From contig JBBIJF010000021.1 of the NCBI GenBank assembly GCA_037446115.1, forward strand, positions 1-64,000: 64,000 nt of DNA. The letters are read 5' to 3'. The notes under the pieces were generated by a model, which saw nothing but the letters and a program-made list of their open reading frames with translations, did no database searches and was not told where the DNA came from. Position numbers and translations under genes: made by a program. The stretch is from JANWXD01 sp037446115 (GTDB lineage: Bacteria > Acidobacteriota > Terriglobia > Bryobacterales > Bryobacteraceae). The stretch's first letter is position 1, and each line of letters starts with the position of its first letter. Shown piece after piece: positions 1 through 6,745 of this stretch.

Positions 1-82
1 CCCGCAGGTTGACGAACTTCACCCCTTTGACCACCCGGCCCGCCGTGACGTCCAGACACGGAATGATGCGTTTGGCCAGCAC
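1..82 (-). CDS. hisF: Imidazole glycerol phosphate synthase cyclase subunit, N-terminal fragment
   Basis: Only the first 27 codons are inside the window; the gene runs off the left edge. The start is GTG at 82-80, followed by L-A-K-R-I-I-P-C-L-D-V and then G-R-V-V-K-G, the invariant HisF opening with the catalytic Asp of the first TIM-barrel strand (the Asp in CLDV). HisF pairs with HisH to turn PRFAR plus ammonia into IGP and AICAR. It begins 3 bases after the hisH stop with no visible ribosome site, so translation is probably coupled. hisA, often found between hisH and hisF, is not there. Confidence 0.9.
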   Translation of the reverse strand, partial: MLAKRIIPCLDVTAGRVVKGVKFVNLR

Positions 83-85
83 CGC

Positions 86-679
86 TTACAATTCGACGAA
101 GTTGCGCAGGATGCGCAGTCCCAGCGCCCCCGACTTCTCGGGGTGAAACTGCACTCCGAATACGGGGGGCGCCTCGAGCACCGCCGTGTAGGGCACCCCG
201 TAGGTGCACGCTGCCGCCGCCTCGGCAATCAACGGGACATAGTAGCTATGAGCGAAATAGACGTAAGGCCGTGCCCCCACTCCGGCCAGCAGGCGCGAGC
301 CGCGCTCCACGCTGAGCTCATTCCAGCCCATATGCGGCACACGCACCCCGGCCGGAAACCGCCGCACCACCCCGTCGAACAGCCCCAGACCCTCCGCCTC
401 CGGCGCCTCCTCGCTCGCACGGAACAGTGCTTGAAGACCAAGGCAGATTCCCAGAAACGGCACTCCCGCGCGGATGCGCTCCGCCAAGGCTTCGCGCACG
501 CCCATTCCCCCGAGCGCCCGCATCATCTGGCCGAAGTGCCCTACGCCCGGTAGGATGATCTTGGACGCCCGTTCGAGTCCTGCCGCATGCCGCACCAGGC
601 TGTAGTCGGCTCCGAGGGCCGCCAGGGCGTTTTGCACGGACCGCAGGTTCCCGGCGCCGTAGTCGAGGATTGCAATCAT
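86..679 (-). CDS. hisH: Imidazole glycerol phosphate synthase glutaminase subunit
   Basis: A 197-residue class I glutamine amidotransferase that supplies ammonia to HisF in histidine synthesis. The nucleophile is Cys79 in G-I-C-L-G-L-Q, and the His/Glu pair of the triad lies in F-H-P-E-K-S near residues 178-183. The protein opens M-I-A-I-L-D-Y-G-A-G-N-L, typical of HisH. The chosen ATG at 679-677 overlaps the hisB stop as ATGA; an in-frame extension upstream would lie entirely inside hisB and has no homology-like content. Length is normal for the family (about 200). Confidence 0.95.
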   Translation of the reverse strand: MIAILDYGAGNLRSVQNALAALGADYSLVRHAAGLERASKIILPGVGHFGQMMRALGGMGVREALAERIRAGVPFLGICLGLQALFRASEEAPEAEGLGLFDGVVRRFPAGVRVPHMGWNELSVERGSRLLAGVGARPYVYFAHSYYVPLIAEAAAACTYGVPYTAVLEAPPVFGVQFHPEKSGALGLRILRNFVEL

Positions 680-1263
680 AGCAGCCCTTTGGTGGACGGC
701 AACTGCCCTCGCAGACGCTTGTCCTTCGAGCAGGCGTAGCGCAGCGCCCGCGCAAAGCACTTAAACAGCGCCTCCACTTTATGGTGACTCGAACGCCCGT
801 ACAGCACCTTGAGATGGACGTTCGCCCCGGCATGCGCCGCAAAGCCACCGAAGAAATCCTCGAGCAGCTCGGTTTCCAAATCACCCACCTTGCGCACGCG
901 CAGCAGATCTTTGTAAACCAGACAGGGCCGGCCGGAAAGGTCCACCGCCGCCACTGCCAGGGTCTCATCCATGGGCATGACGAAGTAGCCCGCGCGGTTG
1001 ATCCCGCGCCGGTCGCCGAGCGCGTGTGAGAAAAGCTGGCCGAGCACGATGCCGGCATCTTCTACGGTGTGGTGCTGGTCCACGTCCAGATCGCCTCGTA
1101 CCTCCAGCTCCAGATCGAAGGCGCCGTGCCGCGCAAAAAGCTCCAGCATGTGATCCAAAAACCGGATGCCTGTCGCGATCCGGTAGCGCCCGCGGCCGTC
1201 CAGATTGAGCCGGCCGCGGATCTGCGTTTCCGTCGTGTTGCGCTCGATGCGGGCCGTCCTCAT
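676..1263 (-). CDS. hisB: Imidazoleglycerol-phosphate dehydratase
   Basis: A 195-residue monofunctional IGP dehydratase (cytoplasmic, Mn-dependent step from IGP to imidazole acetol phosphate). The two metal-binding histidine motifs are visible: D-Q-H-H-T-V-E-D-A-G at residues 62-71 and H-H-K-V-E-A-L-F-K near residue 160. There is no N-terminal histidinol-phosphatase domain, unlike the enteric bifunctional HisB; instead a separate HAD gene lies immediately upstream. It overlaps that HAD gene and hisH by four bases (ATGA) on each side, so the operon is translationally coupled. Confidence 0.95.
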   Translation of the reverse strand: MRTARIERNTTETQIRGRLNLDGRGRYRIATGIRFLDHMLELFARHGAFDLELEVRGDLDVDQHHTVEDAGIVLGQLFSHALGDRRGINRAGYFVMPMDETLAVAAVDLSGRPCLVYKDLLRVRKVGDLETELLEDFFGGFAAHAGANVHLKVLYGRSSHHKVEALFKCFARALRYACSKDKRLRGQLPSTKGLL

Positions 1264-1940
1264 CGGGCCAGAACCTCCGGCAGGCCGTTGACGTCTTCGA
1301 GCACCGCGAAGGCCCCCTCGGCGGCAAGCAACGCCTCCAGCTCTGCACGCCGCGGATTCTGCCTTGCCGCGATCCCGACGAACGGCACTCCTGCCGCTCG
1401 TGCGGCGCGGGCGTCGTCCACCGTATCACCCACGTACACCAGACCCGACGCTCCCGTCAGCTCCCGGATTCGCAACAGTCCTTCCGGCGCGGGCTTGCCC
1501 TGGCGCACGTCGTCGCTCCCGATGACGGGATCGAACGCGATACCGCGCGCGAACCGCTCGAGCGTCAGCTGCGCCTCCCGGTGCGGCCGGCCCGTAAAAA
1601 TCGCCAGCCGGCATCGCCCGGCGAGCGTCTCCAGAAGCCCGGGGCGCGGAATCCAGCGCTCCCGCAGAATCCAGCCGTCCCCGCCGGAGCCCAGGAACAG
1701 GGACTGGAAGGCTGCCACGACGGTGTCGTACTCCACCGCGACGCCGGCGTCGAGAATCAGCTTGTGCGTCAGCTCCCAGTCGTTGTTCCACCCACCCGCA
1801 TTTTTCAGGTCCTGGATCGCCTCGTGGGAAACCTCGCGGCCTGTGAAGCGCTTCACGGTCTCGCGGATGGTCTCACGGTAGGAGGCCGTGACGTCCACCA
1901 GCACTCCGTCCATGTCGAAGACGAGCACCTCGGCGCTCAT
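1260..1940 (-). CDS. HAD-IA family phosphatase in the his operon, candidate histidinol-phosphatase
   Basis: A 226-residue HAD hydrolase. Motif I is D-M-D-G-V-L-V-D at residues 9-16, motif II T-G-R-P (in I-F-T-G-R-P), motif III the Lys of G-K-P-A-P-E, and motif IV G-D-T-V-D-D. It lies between hisC and hisB with four-base overlaps on both sides, so it is made with the histidine enzymes. No other histidinol-phosphatase is present among the his genes seen here, and the step between HisC and HisD needs one. The role is therefore inferred from position; the family alone (subfamily IA, phosphoglycolate-phosphatase-like) does not fix the substrate. The ATG at 1940 is chosen because upstream sequence belongs to hisC. 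Confidence 0.8.
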   Translation of the reverse strand: MSAEVLVFDMDGVLVDVTASYRETIRETVKRFTGREVSHEAIQDLKNAGGWNNDWELTHKLILDAGVAVEYDTVVAAFQSLFLGSGGDGWILRERWIPRPGLLETLAGRCRLAIFTGRPHREAQLTLERFARGIAFDPVIGSDDVRQGKPAPEGLLRIRELTGASGLVYVGDTVDDARAARAAGVPFVGIAARQNPRRAELEALLAAEGAFAVLEDVNGLPEVLAR

Positions 1941-3016
1941 CGCCAGATCTCCTCCAGCACCGCCAGAAACCGCTGCATCTGATCGCGCGTCCCGACCGTG
2001 ACCCGCACGCAGCCCGGCAGCTCGTAGCTGCGGTCGCGCACCAGCACGCCCCGCTCCCTGAGGCGCTCGCGCACCTCCGCGGCCCGCGGGCCGGCCTCGA
2101 ACAGCACGAAATTGGCCTGACTCGGAAAATAGCGAATTCCCAGGCGTTCCAGCCCCTCGCACAGCAGCTTGCGCGCTGCCAGGGCCTCCTCCACATATGC
2201 GCGCACATATTCCTGGTCCTTGACCGCCTCACATGCCGCCAGCGCCGCCACCACATTGACGCTATAAGGCGACTGGCCTTTGTGCAGCGCCGCGATGTTC
2301 GGCTCCTGAGAGAAGATGCAGCCGGCGCGCAGCCCGGCCAGACCGTACACCTTCGAAAAGGTGCGGCTCACGAACAGATTCGGAGCTTCGGCCAGAAGCC
2401 CGAGAGCCGTCACGCCGCTGAATTCGTAATACGCCTCGTCCACCAGCACGGCCGCCCGGGGAGCTTGCGCGAGAATCCGACGGATCTCTTCCAGCGTCAC
2501 CCCGGTCCCGGTAGGATTGTTCGGGTTGGCGATCAGCACGGCGCGCGTTTCCTCGCCGAGAGCCTCCAGCACTTCTTCGGTCGGGAAACTCAGGTCCCGG
2601 CTGCGGTAGGGGATCTCGCGTACGCGAGCACCGGCTGCTTCGGCGTAAAAACGGTACATGGCATAGGACGGCTTGAGCACGAGGACCTCATCGCCGTCTT
2701 CGACGTAGGTATGGACGACGAGCTGAATCGCCTCGTCCGTCCCGTTGGTGAGCAGCATCTGTCCGGGCGCTACGCCGAAGTGCGATGCGAGCGCGTGCAA
2801 AGCCTCCTCGTACTCGGGATAGACTGCAAGCTGTTCCCGGCTCAGGCGCTGCCTGAGAAACTCGACCACGCGCGGCGAGCAGCCCAGCGTATTTTCGTTG
2901 AAATCCAGACGCAGCTTGCCCTGCCGCCCGGCGGTAGGCGGTGCATAAGGGGCCATGCGCAGAATGGCCTGCCGCGGCCGGAGCGCGGGCTCCTTCACGT
3001 CAACGCTTTCGCTCAT
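1937..3016 (-). CDS. hisC: Histidinol-phosphate aminotransferase
   Basis: A 359-residue fold-type I PLP aminotransferase converting imidazole acetol phosphate to histidinol phosphate. Visible signatures are D-F-N-E-N near residue 38 (substrate recognition, as in HisC), N-P-N-N-P-T-G, the cofactor-contacting D-E-A-Y-Y, and the Schiff-base Lys in S-R-T-F-S-K-V-Y-G-L-A-G. It begins 17 bases inside the end of hisD and overlaps the HAD gene by four bases. The N-terminal approximately 20 residues before the conserved core are unremarkable. Confidence 0.93.
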   Translation of the reverse strand: MSESVDVKEPALRPRQAILRMAPYAPPTAGRQGKLRLDFNENTLGCSPRVVEFLRQRLSREQLAVYPEYEEALHALASHFGVAPGQMLLTNGTDEAIQLVVHTYVEDGDEVLVLKPSYAMYRFYAEAAGARVREIPYRSRDLSFPTEEVLEALGEETRAVLIANPNNPTGTGVTLEEIRRILAQAPRAAVLVDEAYYEFSGVTALGLLAEAPNLFVSRTFSKVYGLAGLRAGCIFSQEPNIAALHKGQSPYSVNVVAALAACEAVKDQEYVRAYVEEALAARKLLCEGLERLGIRYFPSQANFVLFEAGPRAAEVRERLRERGVLVRDRSYELPGCVRVTVGTRDQMQRFLAVLEEIWR

Positions 3017-4253
3017 CCAGACGCACCTCCACGGAGCGCGCGTGCGCTTCCAGCCCCTCGGCCCGCGCCAGCGTCGTGATCGCGGGAGCCAGCCTCTTCA
3101 AAGCGGAGGCGTTGAGCTCCTGCACCGAGATGACCTTGACAAAGTCGGCGGCCGACAACCCGCCTCGGACGCGCGCATAGCCGGAGGTCGGCAGTACGTG
3201 ATTGGGGCCGGAGGCATAGTCGCCGGCCGCCTCCGGGCTGGCCGGCCCGATAAACACGCTCCCGGCGTTGCGCACGCCTCCGAGCAGCGACCGGTCCGGG
3301 ATGCTCAGATGTTCCGGCGCATATGCGTTGGCAAACTCCAGGGCCTGTTCCAGGCTCCGCACCAGCACGATGGCGCTGTTGCGCTCGATGGCCGCACGGG
3401 CGGTGGCAGCCGTGGGTAGCGTTTCGAGCTGCCGCTCGATTTCCGCTGCAACGGCCCGCGCCAGGGACTTCGACGTGGTCAACAGAATCGCGGCGGCGTC
3501 TTCGTCGTGCTCGGCCTGAGCCAGCATGTCTGCCGCCAGAACGCGCGCTTCACCCTCGGCGGCAAGGATGACGATTTCCGTCGGGCCGGCGATGAAATCA
3601 ATCGCCGCTTCTCCGGCCAACAGCTTCTTGGCCGCCGCCACGTAGATGTTGCCGGGACCTACGATCCGCTCCGCTCGGGGAACCGTCTGCGTGCCGAAGG
3701 CAAAGGCGGCGATGGCCTGAGCGCCCCCGATGCGGAAGAAACGTTCCAGTCGCAGGAAGTGCGCCGTGGCCAGCACCTCGCGGGCGGGTTTGGGCGACGC
3801 CGCCGCGATCGTCCGCACGCCGGCCACCTGCGCCGGAACCACCGTCATCAGCAACGTGGAGGGCAGCGGATGGCGCCCGCCGGGCACGTAGGCCGCCACC
3901 GAATCGAGCGGCCGTACGATCTGCCCCGCGCGATGCCCATCCGGAAATTTCATCCAGAACTCGGCCGGCACCTGGCGCTCCGCAAAGCGCCGGATGTTGC
4001 GATGGGCGGAGTCCAGGGCGGAGAAAAACGACGCCCCGGCGTCTTCGCAAGCCTGCACCATCTCCCGCCGCGAGACCTCGAGCGGCCGGTCTCCGAGGCC
4101 GTCCAGACGGCGCGCATGGGCCACCAGAGCCGCGTCGCCCCGCCGGCGCACGTCTTCGAGAATGGGCCCCACCACCCGCTCCGCCTCAGCCAGCCGCACC
4201 CCACGCCGCGCGAGCAAGCCCTGAGCCTCCCTGTGCCTGAGGATGCGAATCAT
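3000..4253 (-). CDS. hisD: Histidinol dehydrogenase
   Basis: A 417-residue zinc NAD-dependent dehydrogenase performing the last two oxidations of histidine synthesis. Family motifs include P-G-G near residue 125, the G-P-G-N-I-Y-V-A-A-A-K loop, D-F-I-A-G-P-T-E-I, and the catalytic Glu/His pair in A-Y-A-P-E-H-L-S. The length is usual for HisD. The start ATG at 4253 lies 11 bases after the hisG stop, within one operon. Confidence 0.95.
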   Translation of the reverse strand: MIRILRHREAQGLLARRGVRLAEAERVVGPILEDVRRRGDAALVAHARRLDGLGDRPLEVSRREMVQACEDAGASFFSALDSAHRNIRRFAERQVPAEFWMKFPDGHRAGQIVRPLDSVAAYVPGGRHPLPSTLLMTVVPAQVAGVRTIAAASPKPAREVLATAHFLRLERFFRIGGAQAIAAFAFGTQTVPRAERIVGPGNIYVAAAKKLLAGEAAIDFIAGPTEIVILAAEGEARVLAADMLAQAEHDEDAAAILLTTSKSLARAVAAEIERQLETLPTAATARAAIERNSAIVLVRSLEQALEFANAYAPEHLSIPDRSLLGGVRNAGSVFIGPASPEAAGDYASGPNHVLPTSGYARVRGGLSAADFVKVISVQELNASALKRLAPAITTLARAEGLEAHARSVEVRLDERKR

Positions 4254-4264
4254 GACTTTGCCTG

Positions 4265-5134
4265 CTACATGACGATCTTGTTCAGCGGATACTCCACGAT
4301 CCCCTGCGCGCCGGCTTCCTTGAGCCGCGGGATGATCTCCCGGACCGTAAACTCATCCAGAATCGTGTTCACCGCCAGCCAGTCCTCGTCGCTCAAATGC
4401 GACACCGTGGGCTTCTTGAGGGCGGGCAGCACGGCCAGCACTTTCGGCAAATCGTCTTTATGCACATTCAGCATCAGGCCGACTTTGCCCAGCGCATTCA
4501 TCGCTCCTTCGAGCAGCATGCGGATGTCTTCCAGCTTGCGCCGCTTCCACGGGTCGTTCCACGAGGCCTGGTTGGCGATCAGCTGCGTGTTGGATTCGAG
4601 CACCGTGTCAATAATCCGCAGTTTGTTGGCCCGCAGCGACGCGCCCGTCTCGGTCACCTCCACGATGGCGTCGGCCAGCACCGGCGGCTTGACCTCCGTG
4701 GCGCCCCAGCTGAACTCCACCTTGGCGTGCACGCCGTGCAAGGCCAGGTAACGGCGCGTGGTCGCCACCAGCTCGGTGGCAATGATTTTCCCCTCCAGGT
4801 CGCGGACGCTCTGAAAGGGCGAGCTTTCCGGGACGGCCAGAACCCAGCGCACCTTGCCGAAGCTCTGTTTGGCGTAGATCAGATCCGCCACCGTGACCAC
4901 CTGAGCCTCGGTCTCCTCCACCCAGTCGCGTCCCGTCAGACCGGCGTCCAGGACGCCGTCCTCCACATAGCGCGCCATCTCCTGGGCACGGATGAGCATG
5001 CACTCGATCTCCGGATCATCAATCGCGGGGAAGTAGGAGCGGTTTCCCGTCGTGATGTTGAAGCCCGCCCGGCGGAACAGCTCGATCGTGGCCTGCTCCA
5101 GGCTTCCTTTGGGAATCCCCAGCTTCAGCGTCAT
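4265..5134 (-). CDS. hisG: ATP phosphoribosyltransferase, long form
   Basis: The first enzyme of the pathway, 289 residues, joining ATP and PRPP. It opens M-T-L-K-L-G-I-P-K-G-S-L-E and contains the D-A-G-L-T-G-R-D-W motif and a PRPP-loop-like stretch near E-T-G-A-S-L-R. The length and a C-terminal region of about 75 residues after K-D-D-L-P (ACT-like HisG_C) mark the long form, which works without HisZ and is normally feedback-inhibited by histidine. The ATG at 5134 overlaps the hisI stop as ATGA; longer in-frame extension would lie within hisI. Confidence 0.94.
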   Translation of the reverse strand: MTLKLGIPKGSLEQATIELFRRAGFNITTGNRSYFPAIDDPEIECMLIRAQEMARYVEDGVLDAGLTGRDWVEETEAQVVTVADLIYAKQSFGKVRWVLAVPESSPFQSVRDLEGKIIATELVATTRRYLALHGVHAKVEFSWGATEVKPPVLADAIVEVTETGASLRANKLRIIDTVLESNTQLIANQASWNDPWKRRKLEDIRMLLEGAMNALGKVGLMLNVHKDDLPKVLAVLPALKKPTVSHLSDEDWLAVNTILDEFTVREIIPRLKEAGAQGIVEYPLNKIVM

Positions 5135-5511
5135 CGCGGTTCCCCGTATACGGCGGCCGGGTCGTAGGCCCGGGGCTCGGCTTCCACCCAGCGCCCGTGG
5201 TCGAGCCGCCGGTAAAAGCAGCTCCGGTAGCCGTTGTGGCACACGCCCGGTCCGAGCGCCTCCACGCGCAACAGCACGGCGTCCTGATCACAGTCGGTGG
5301 CGATCTCCTTTACCAGCAGCCGGTGGCCCGACGTTTCCCCTTTGGTCCACAGCTTTCCGCGCGAGCGGCTGTAGAAGGTCGCGTAGCCGGTCTCGACCGT
5401 CCTGCGGAACGCCTCCTCGTTCATGAACCCCACCATCAGCACCTGGCCGCTCGAGTGGTCCTGCACCACCGCCGGCGCCAGCCCGCCGAGTTTACCGAAA
5501 TCTATGTCCAT
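5131..5511 (-). CDS. hisI: Phosphoribosyl-AMP cyclohydrolase
   Basis: A 126-residue monofunctional PRA-CH, the first structural gene of the operon. The motifs V-G-F-M-N-E-E-A, S-R-S-R-G-K-L-W-T-K-G-E-T-S-G and D-C-D-Q-D-A, followed by C-H-N-G-Y-R-S-C-F-Y, carry the Mg/Zn ligands. No PRA-PH (hisE) domain is fused, so hisE must lie elsewhere. The ATG at 5511 is 11 bases after the U-run of the attenuator terminator, with no clear Shine-Dalgarno sequence; any longer reading frame would cross the attenuator and is rejected. Confidence 0.93.
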   Translation of the reverse strand: MDIDFGKLGGLAPAVVQDHSSGQVLMVGFMNEEAFRRTVETGYATFYSRSRGKLWTKGETSGHRLLVKEIATDCDQDAVLLRVEALGPGVCHNGYRSCFYRRLDHGRWVEAEPRAYDPAAVYGEPR

Positions 5512-5521
5512 GTTCGACACC

Positions 5522-5552
5522 AACAGAAAAGCCCGCCGGAACTCTGGCGGGC
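5522..5552 (-). terminator. Attenuator terminator of the his operon
   Basis: On the minus strand GCCCGCC (5552-5546), an 8-base loop, GGCGGGC (5537-5531) and then TTTTCTGTT form an intrinsic terminator between the leader peptide and hisI. A second copy of GGCGGGC at the end of the leader peptide gene (5601-5595) can pair with the 5' arm instead and would prevent terminator formation. Confidence 0.88.
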
Positions 5553-5591
5553 CCTCTCTCCTCAACTCGCTTGGAATGGATGGCTCTTGAG

Positions 5592-5657
5592 TCAGCCCGC
5601 CGCGTCCGGCCCGGGCCGGTGATGGTGATGGCGCGCTGCGGCGGGCAGAATCGTCAT
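5592..5657 (-). CDS. hisL: Histidine operon leader peptide
   Basis: A 21-codon open frame, ATG 5657 to TGA 5592, whose residues 10-13 are four consecutive histidines (codons CAT CAC CAT CAC, 5630-5619) flanked by arginines; it ends P-G-P-D-A-A-G. Its position between a promoter and an intrinsic terminator just upstream of hisI is the layout of an amino-acid attenuator peptide. A 9-base segment over codons 4-7 (GCCCGCCGC, 5646-5638) is perfectly complementary to one at codons 19-21 (GCGGCGGGC, 5603-5595), giving segments 1 and 2; segments 3 and 4 are the terminator arms. Stalling at the His codons would cover segment 1 and free 2 to pair with 3. The predicted transcript starts only a few bases before the ATG. 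Confidence 0.88.
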   Translation of the reverse strand: MTILPAAARHHHHRPGPDAAG

Positions 5658-5667
5658 TGAACTTGTT

Positions 5668-5691
5668 AGTATACCAGAGCCGGGCTGTCAA
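5668..5691 (-). promoter_or_regulatory. his operon promoter (extended -10)
   Basis: The minus strand shows TGG followed by TATACT (5673-5668), an extended -10 element ending 10 bases before the leader-peptide ATG. A TTGACA lies at 5691-5686 but only 12 bases upstream, too close for a standard -35, so the extended -10 is probably what matters. The predicted start is near 5661. Confidence 0.6.
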
Positions 5692-5732
5692 CCGGCGACA
5701 ATCAACTCCGCTGCGTTTAGGAGGTTGGAGCG

Positions 5733-6614
5733 ATGGCATTGCTCTCAGTGCGCTATCTGCACGTCCGCGGGACCGACCGGACGGCCCCGTGCTCGATGCG
5801 CGGGCTGCGCTTTCTCAGGCTGCTTTGTCTGGGAGCGGTCTGGGCCGTATGCGCGCCCGCTCAGCAACCGCCGGCCAAACTGCAAGCCCTCATCATTACC
5901 GGGCAAAACGTGCATGACTGGCGCGCGGTCACCCCGGAGTTGCGCCGCATCCTGGAAGAGACCGGGCGGTTCGAAGTGCGCGTCACAGAAGAGTTTCGCG
6001 GCGCCGGACCGGAAACCCTCGCCCCTTACGATGTGGTCGTGTTGAACTATTACGACCGCCGCCGGCCGGAGCTGTGGTGGGGCGAACGCGCCCAGAATGC
6101 GCTGCTGGATTTCGTCCGCTCCGGCAAAGGCCTGGTCGTGTACCATTTCTCGCTGGCCGCCTTTGACGGCTGGACGGAATACGAACGGATGTGCGGCGGC
6201 AACTGGCGTCCCAATCAGGGCCACCACTCCCCGCCGCACGATTTCGTCGTCGAGATCAAAGATCCGGATCATCCCGTCACGCGCGGCCTCAAGAAGTCCT
6301 TGCCCCAGCCCAAAGACGAGCTCTACGCCAACCTCAAGTGGCAGCCGGAAGGCAGCTTCCATGTGCTCGCCACAGCCTGGGATGACCACGCTCTGTACCA
6401 GGGCAAGGCTCGCCAGCCGACCCCCGGACCGGGCCTCCACCACCCCATGCTCTGGACGGTGAACTACGGCAAGGGGCGGGTCTTCGTCACGGCTCTGGGG
6501 CACGACGCCGCCGCGGTGAAGACGCCGAGCTTCATTACCACCTTCACCCGCGGCACCGAATGGGCCGCCACCGGCACCGTGACGATTGCCCCACGGCCGG
6601 AAACCGCAGAATAA
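5733..6614 (+). CDS. ThuA-domain exported protein
   Basis: A 293-residue protein with a ThuA-like (glutamine-amidotransferase-fold, trehalose-utilisation) domain from about residue 48: A-L-I-I-T-G-Q-N, then Y-D-V-V-V-L-N-Y-Y-D, G-K-G-L-V-V-Y-H-F, a Gly-Asn-Trp segment followed by P-H-D-F, H-P-V-T-R-G and G-K-G-R-V-F-V-T-A-L-G-H. A hydrophobic stretch at residues 24-43 ending A-P-A-Q looks like a signal sequence preceded by an unusually long N-region; an internal ATG at residue 22 would give a more normal one. The first ATG is favoured because TAGGAGGT lies about 7 bases upstream. Such proteins in this phylum sit near sugar or Gfo/Idh genes; the substrate is unknown. Confidence 0.85.
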   Translation: MALLSVRYLHVRGTDRTAPCSMRGLRFLRLLCLGAVWAVCAPAQQPPAKLQALIITGQNVHDWRAVTPELRRILEETGRFEVRVTEEFRGAGPETLAPYDVVVLNYYDRRRPELWWGERAQNALLDFVRSGKGLVVYHFSLAAFDGWTEYERMCGGNWRPNQGHHSPPHDFVVEIKDPDHPVTRGLKKSLPQPKDELYANLKWQPEGSFHVLATAWDDHALYQGKARQPTPGPGLHHPMLWTVNYGKGRVFVTALGHDAAAVKTPSFITTFTRGTEWAATGTVTIAPRPETAE

Positions 6615-6745
6615 CCCCGGCGCCGAATCGGCAGATCCGCCTGCGCGGAAAGGTGCGGCACGCTCGCCGCTTCCGCTGTCCGATCTCCCTAAATTTCCGC
6701 GAAGATCCGACCGATCAAGACCCTTAGCGCCCTGGCTGCGAGTGT

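Noticed and set aside
1940..2162. N-terminal extension of the HAD protein
   Set aside because: The sequence is the out-of-frame reading of hisC and lacks HAD features; the ATGA overlap at 1940 fits the operon.
5686..5691. TTGACA as -35 of the his promoter
   Set aside because: Spacing to TATACT is 12 bases, too short for sigma-70; the extended -10 (TGG before TATACT) explains the promoter better.
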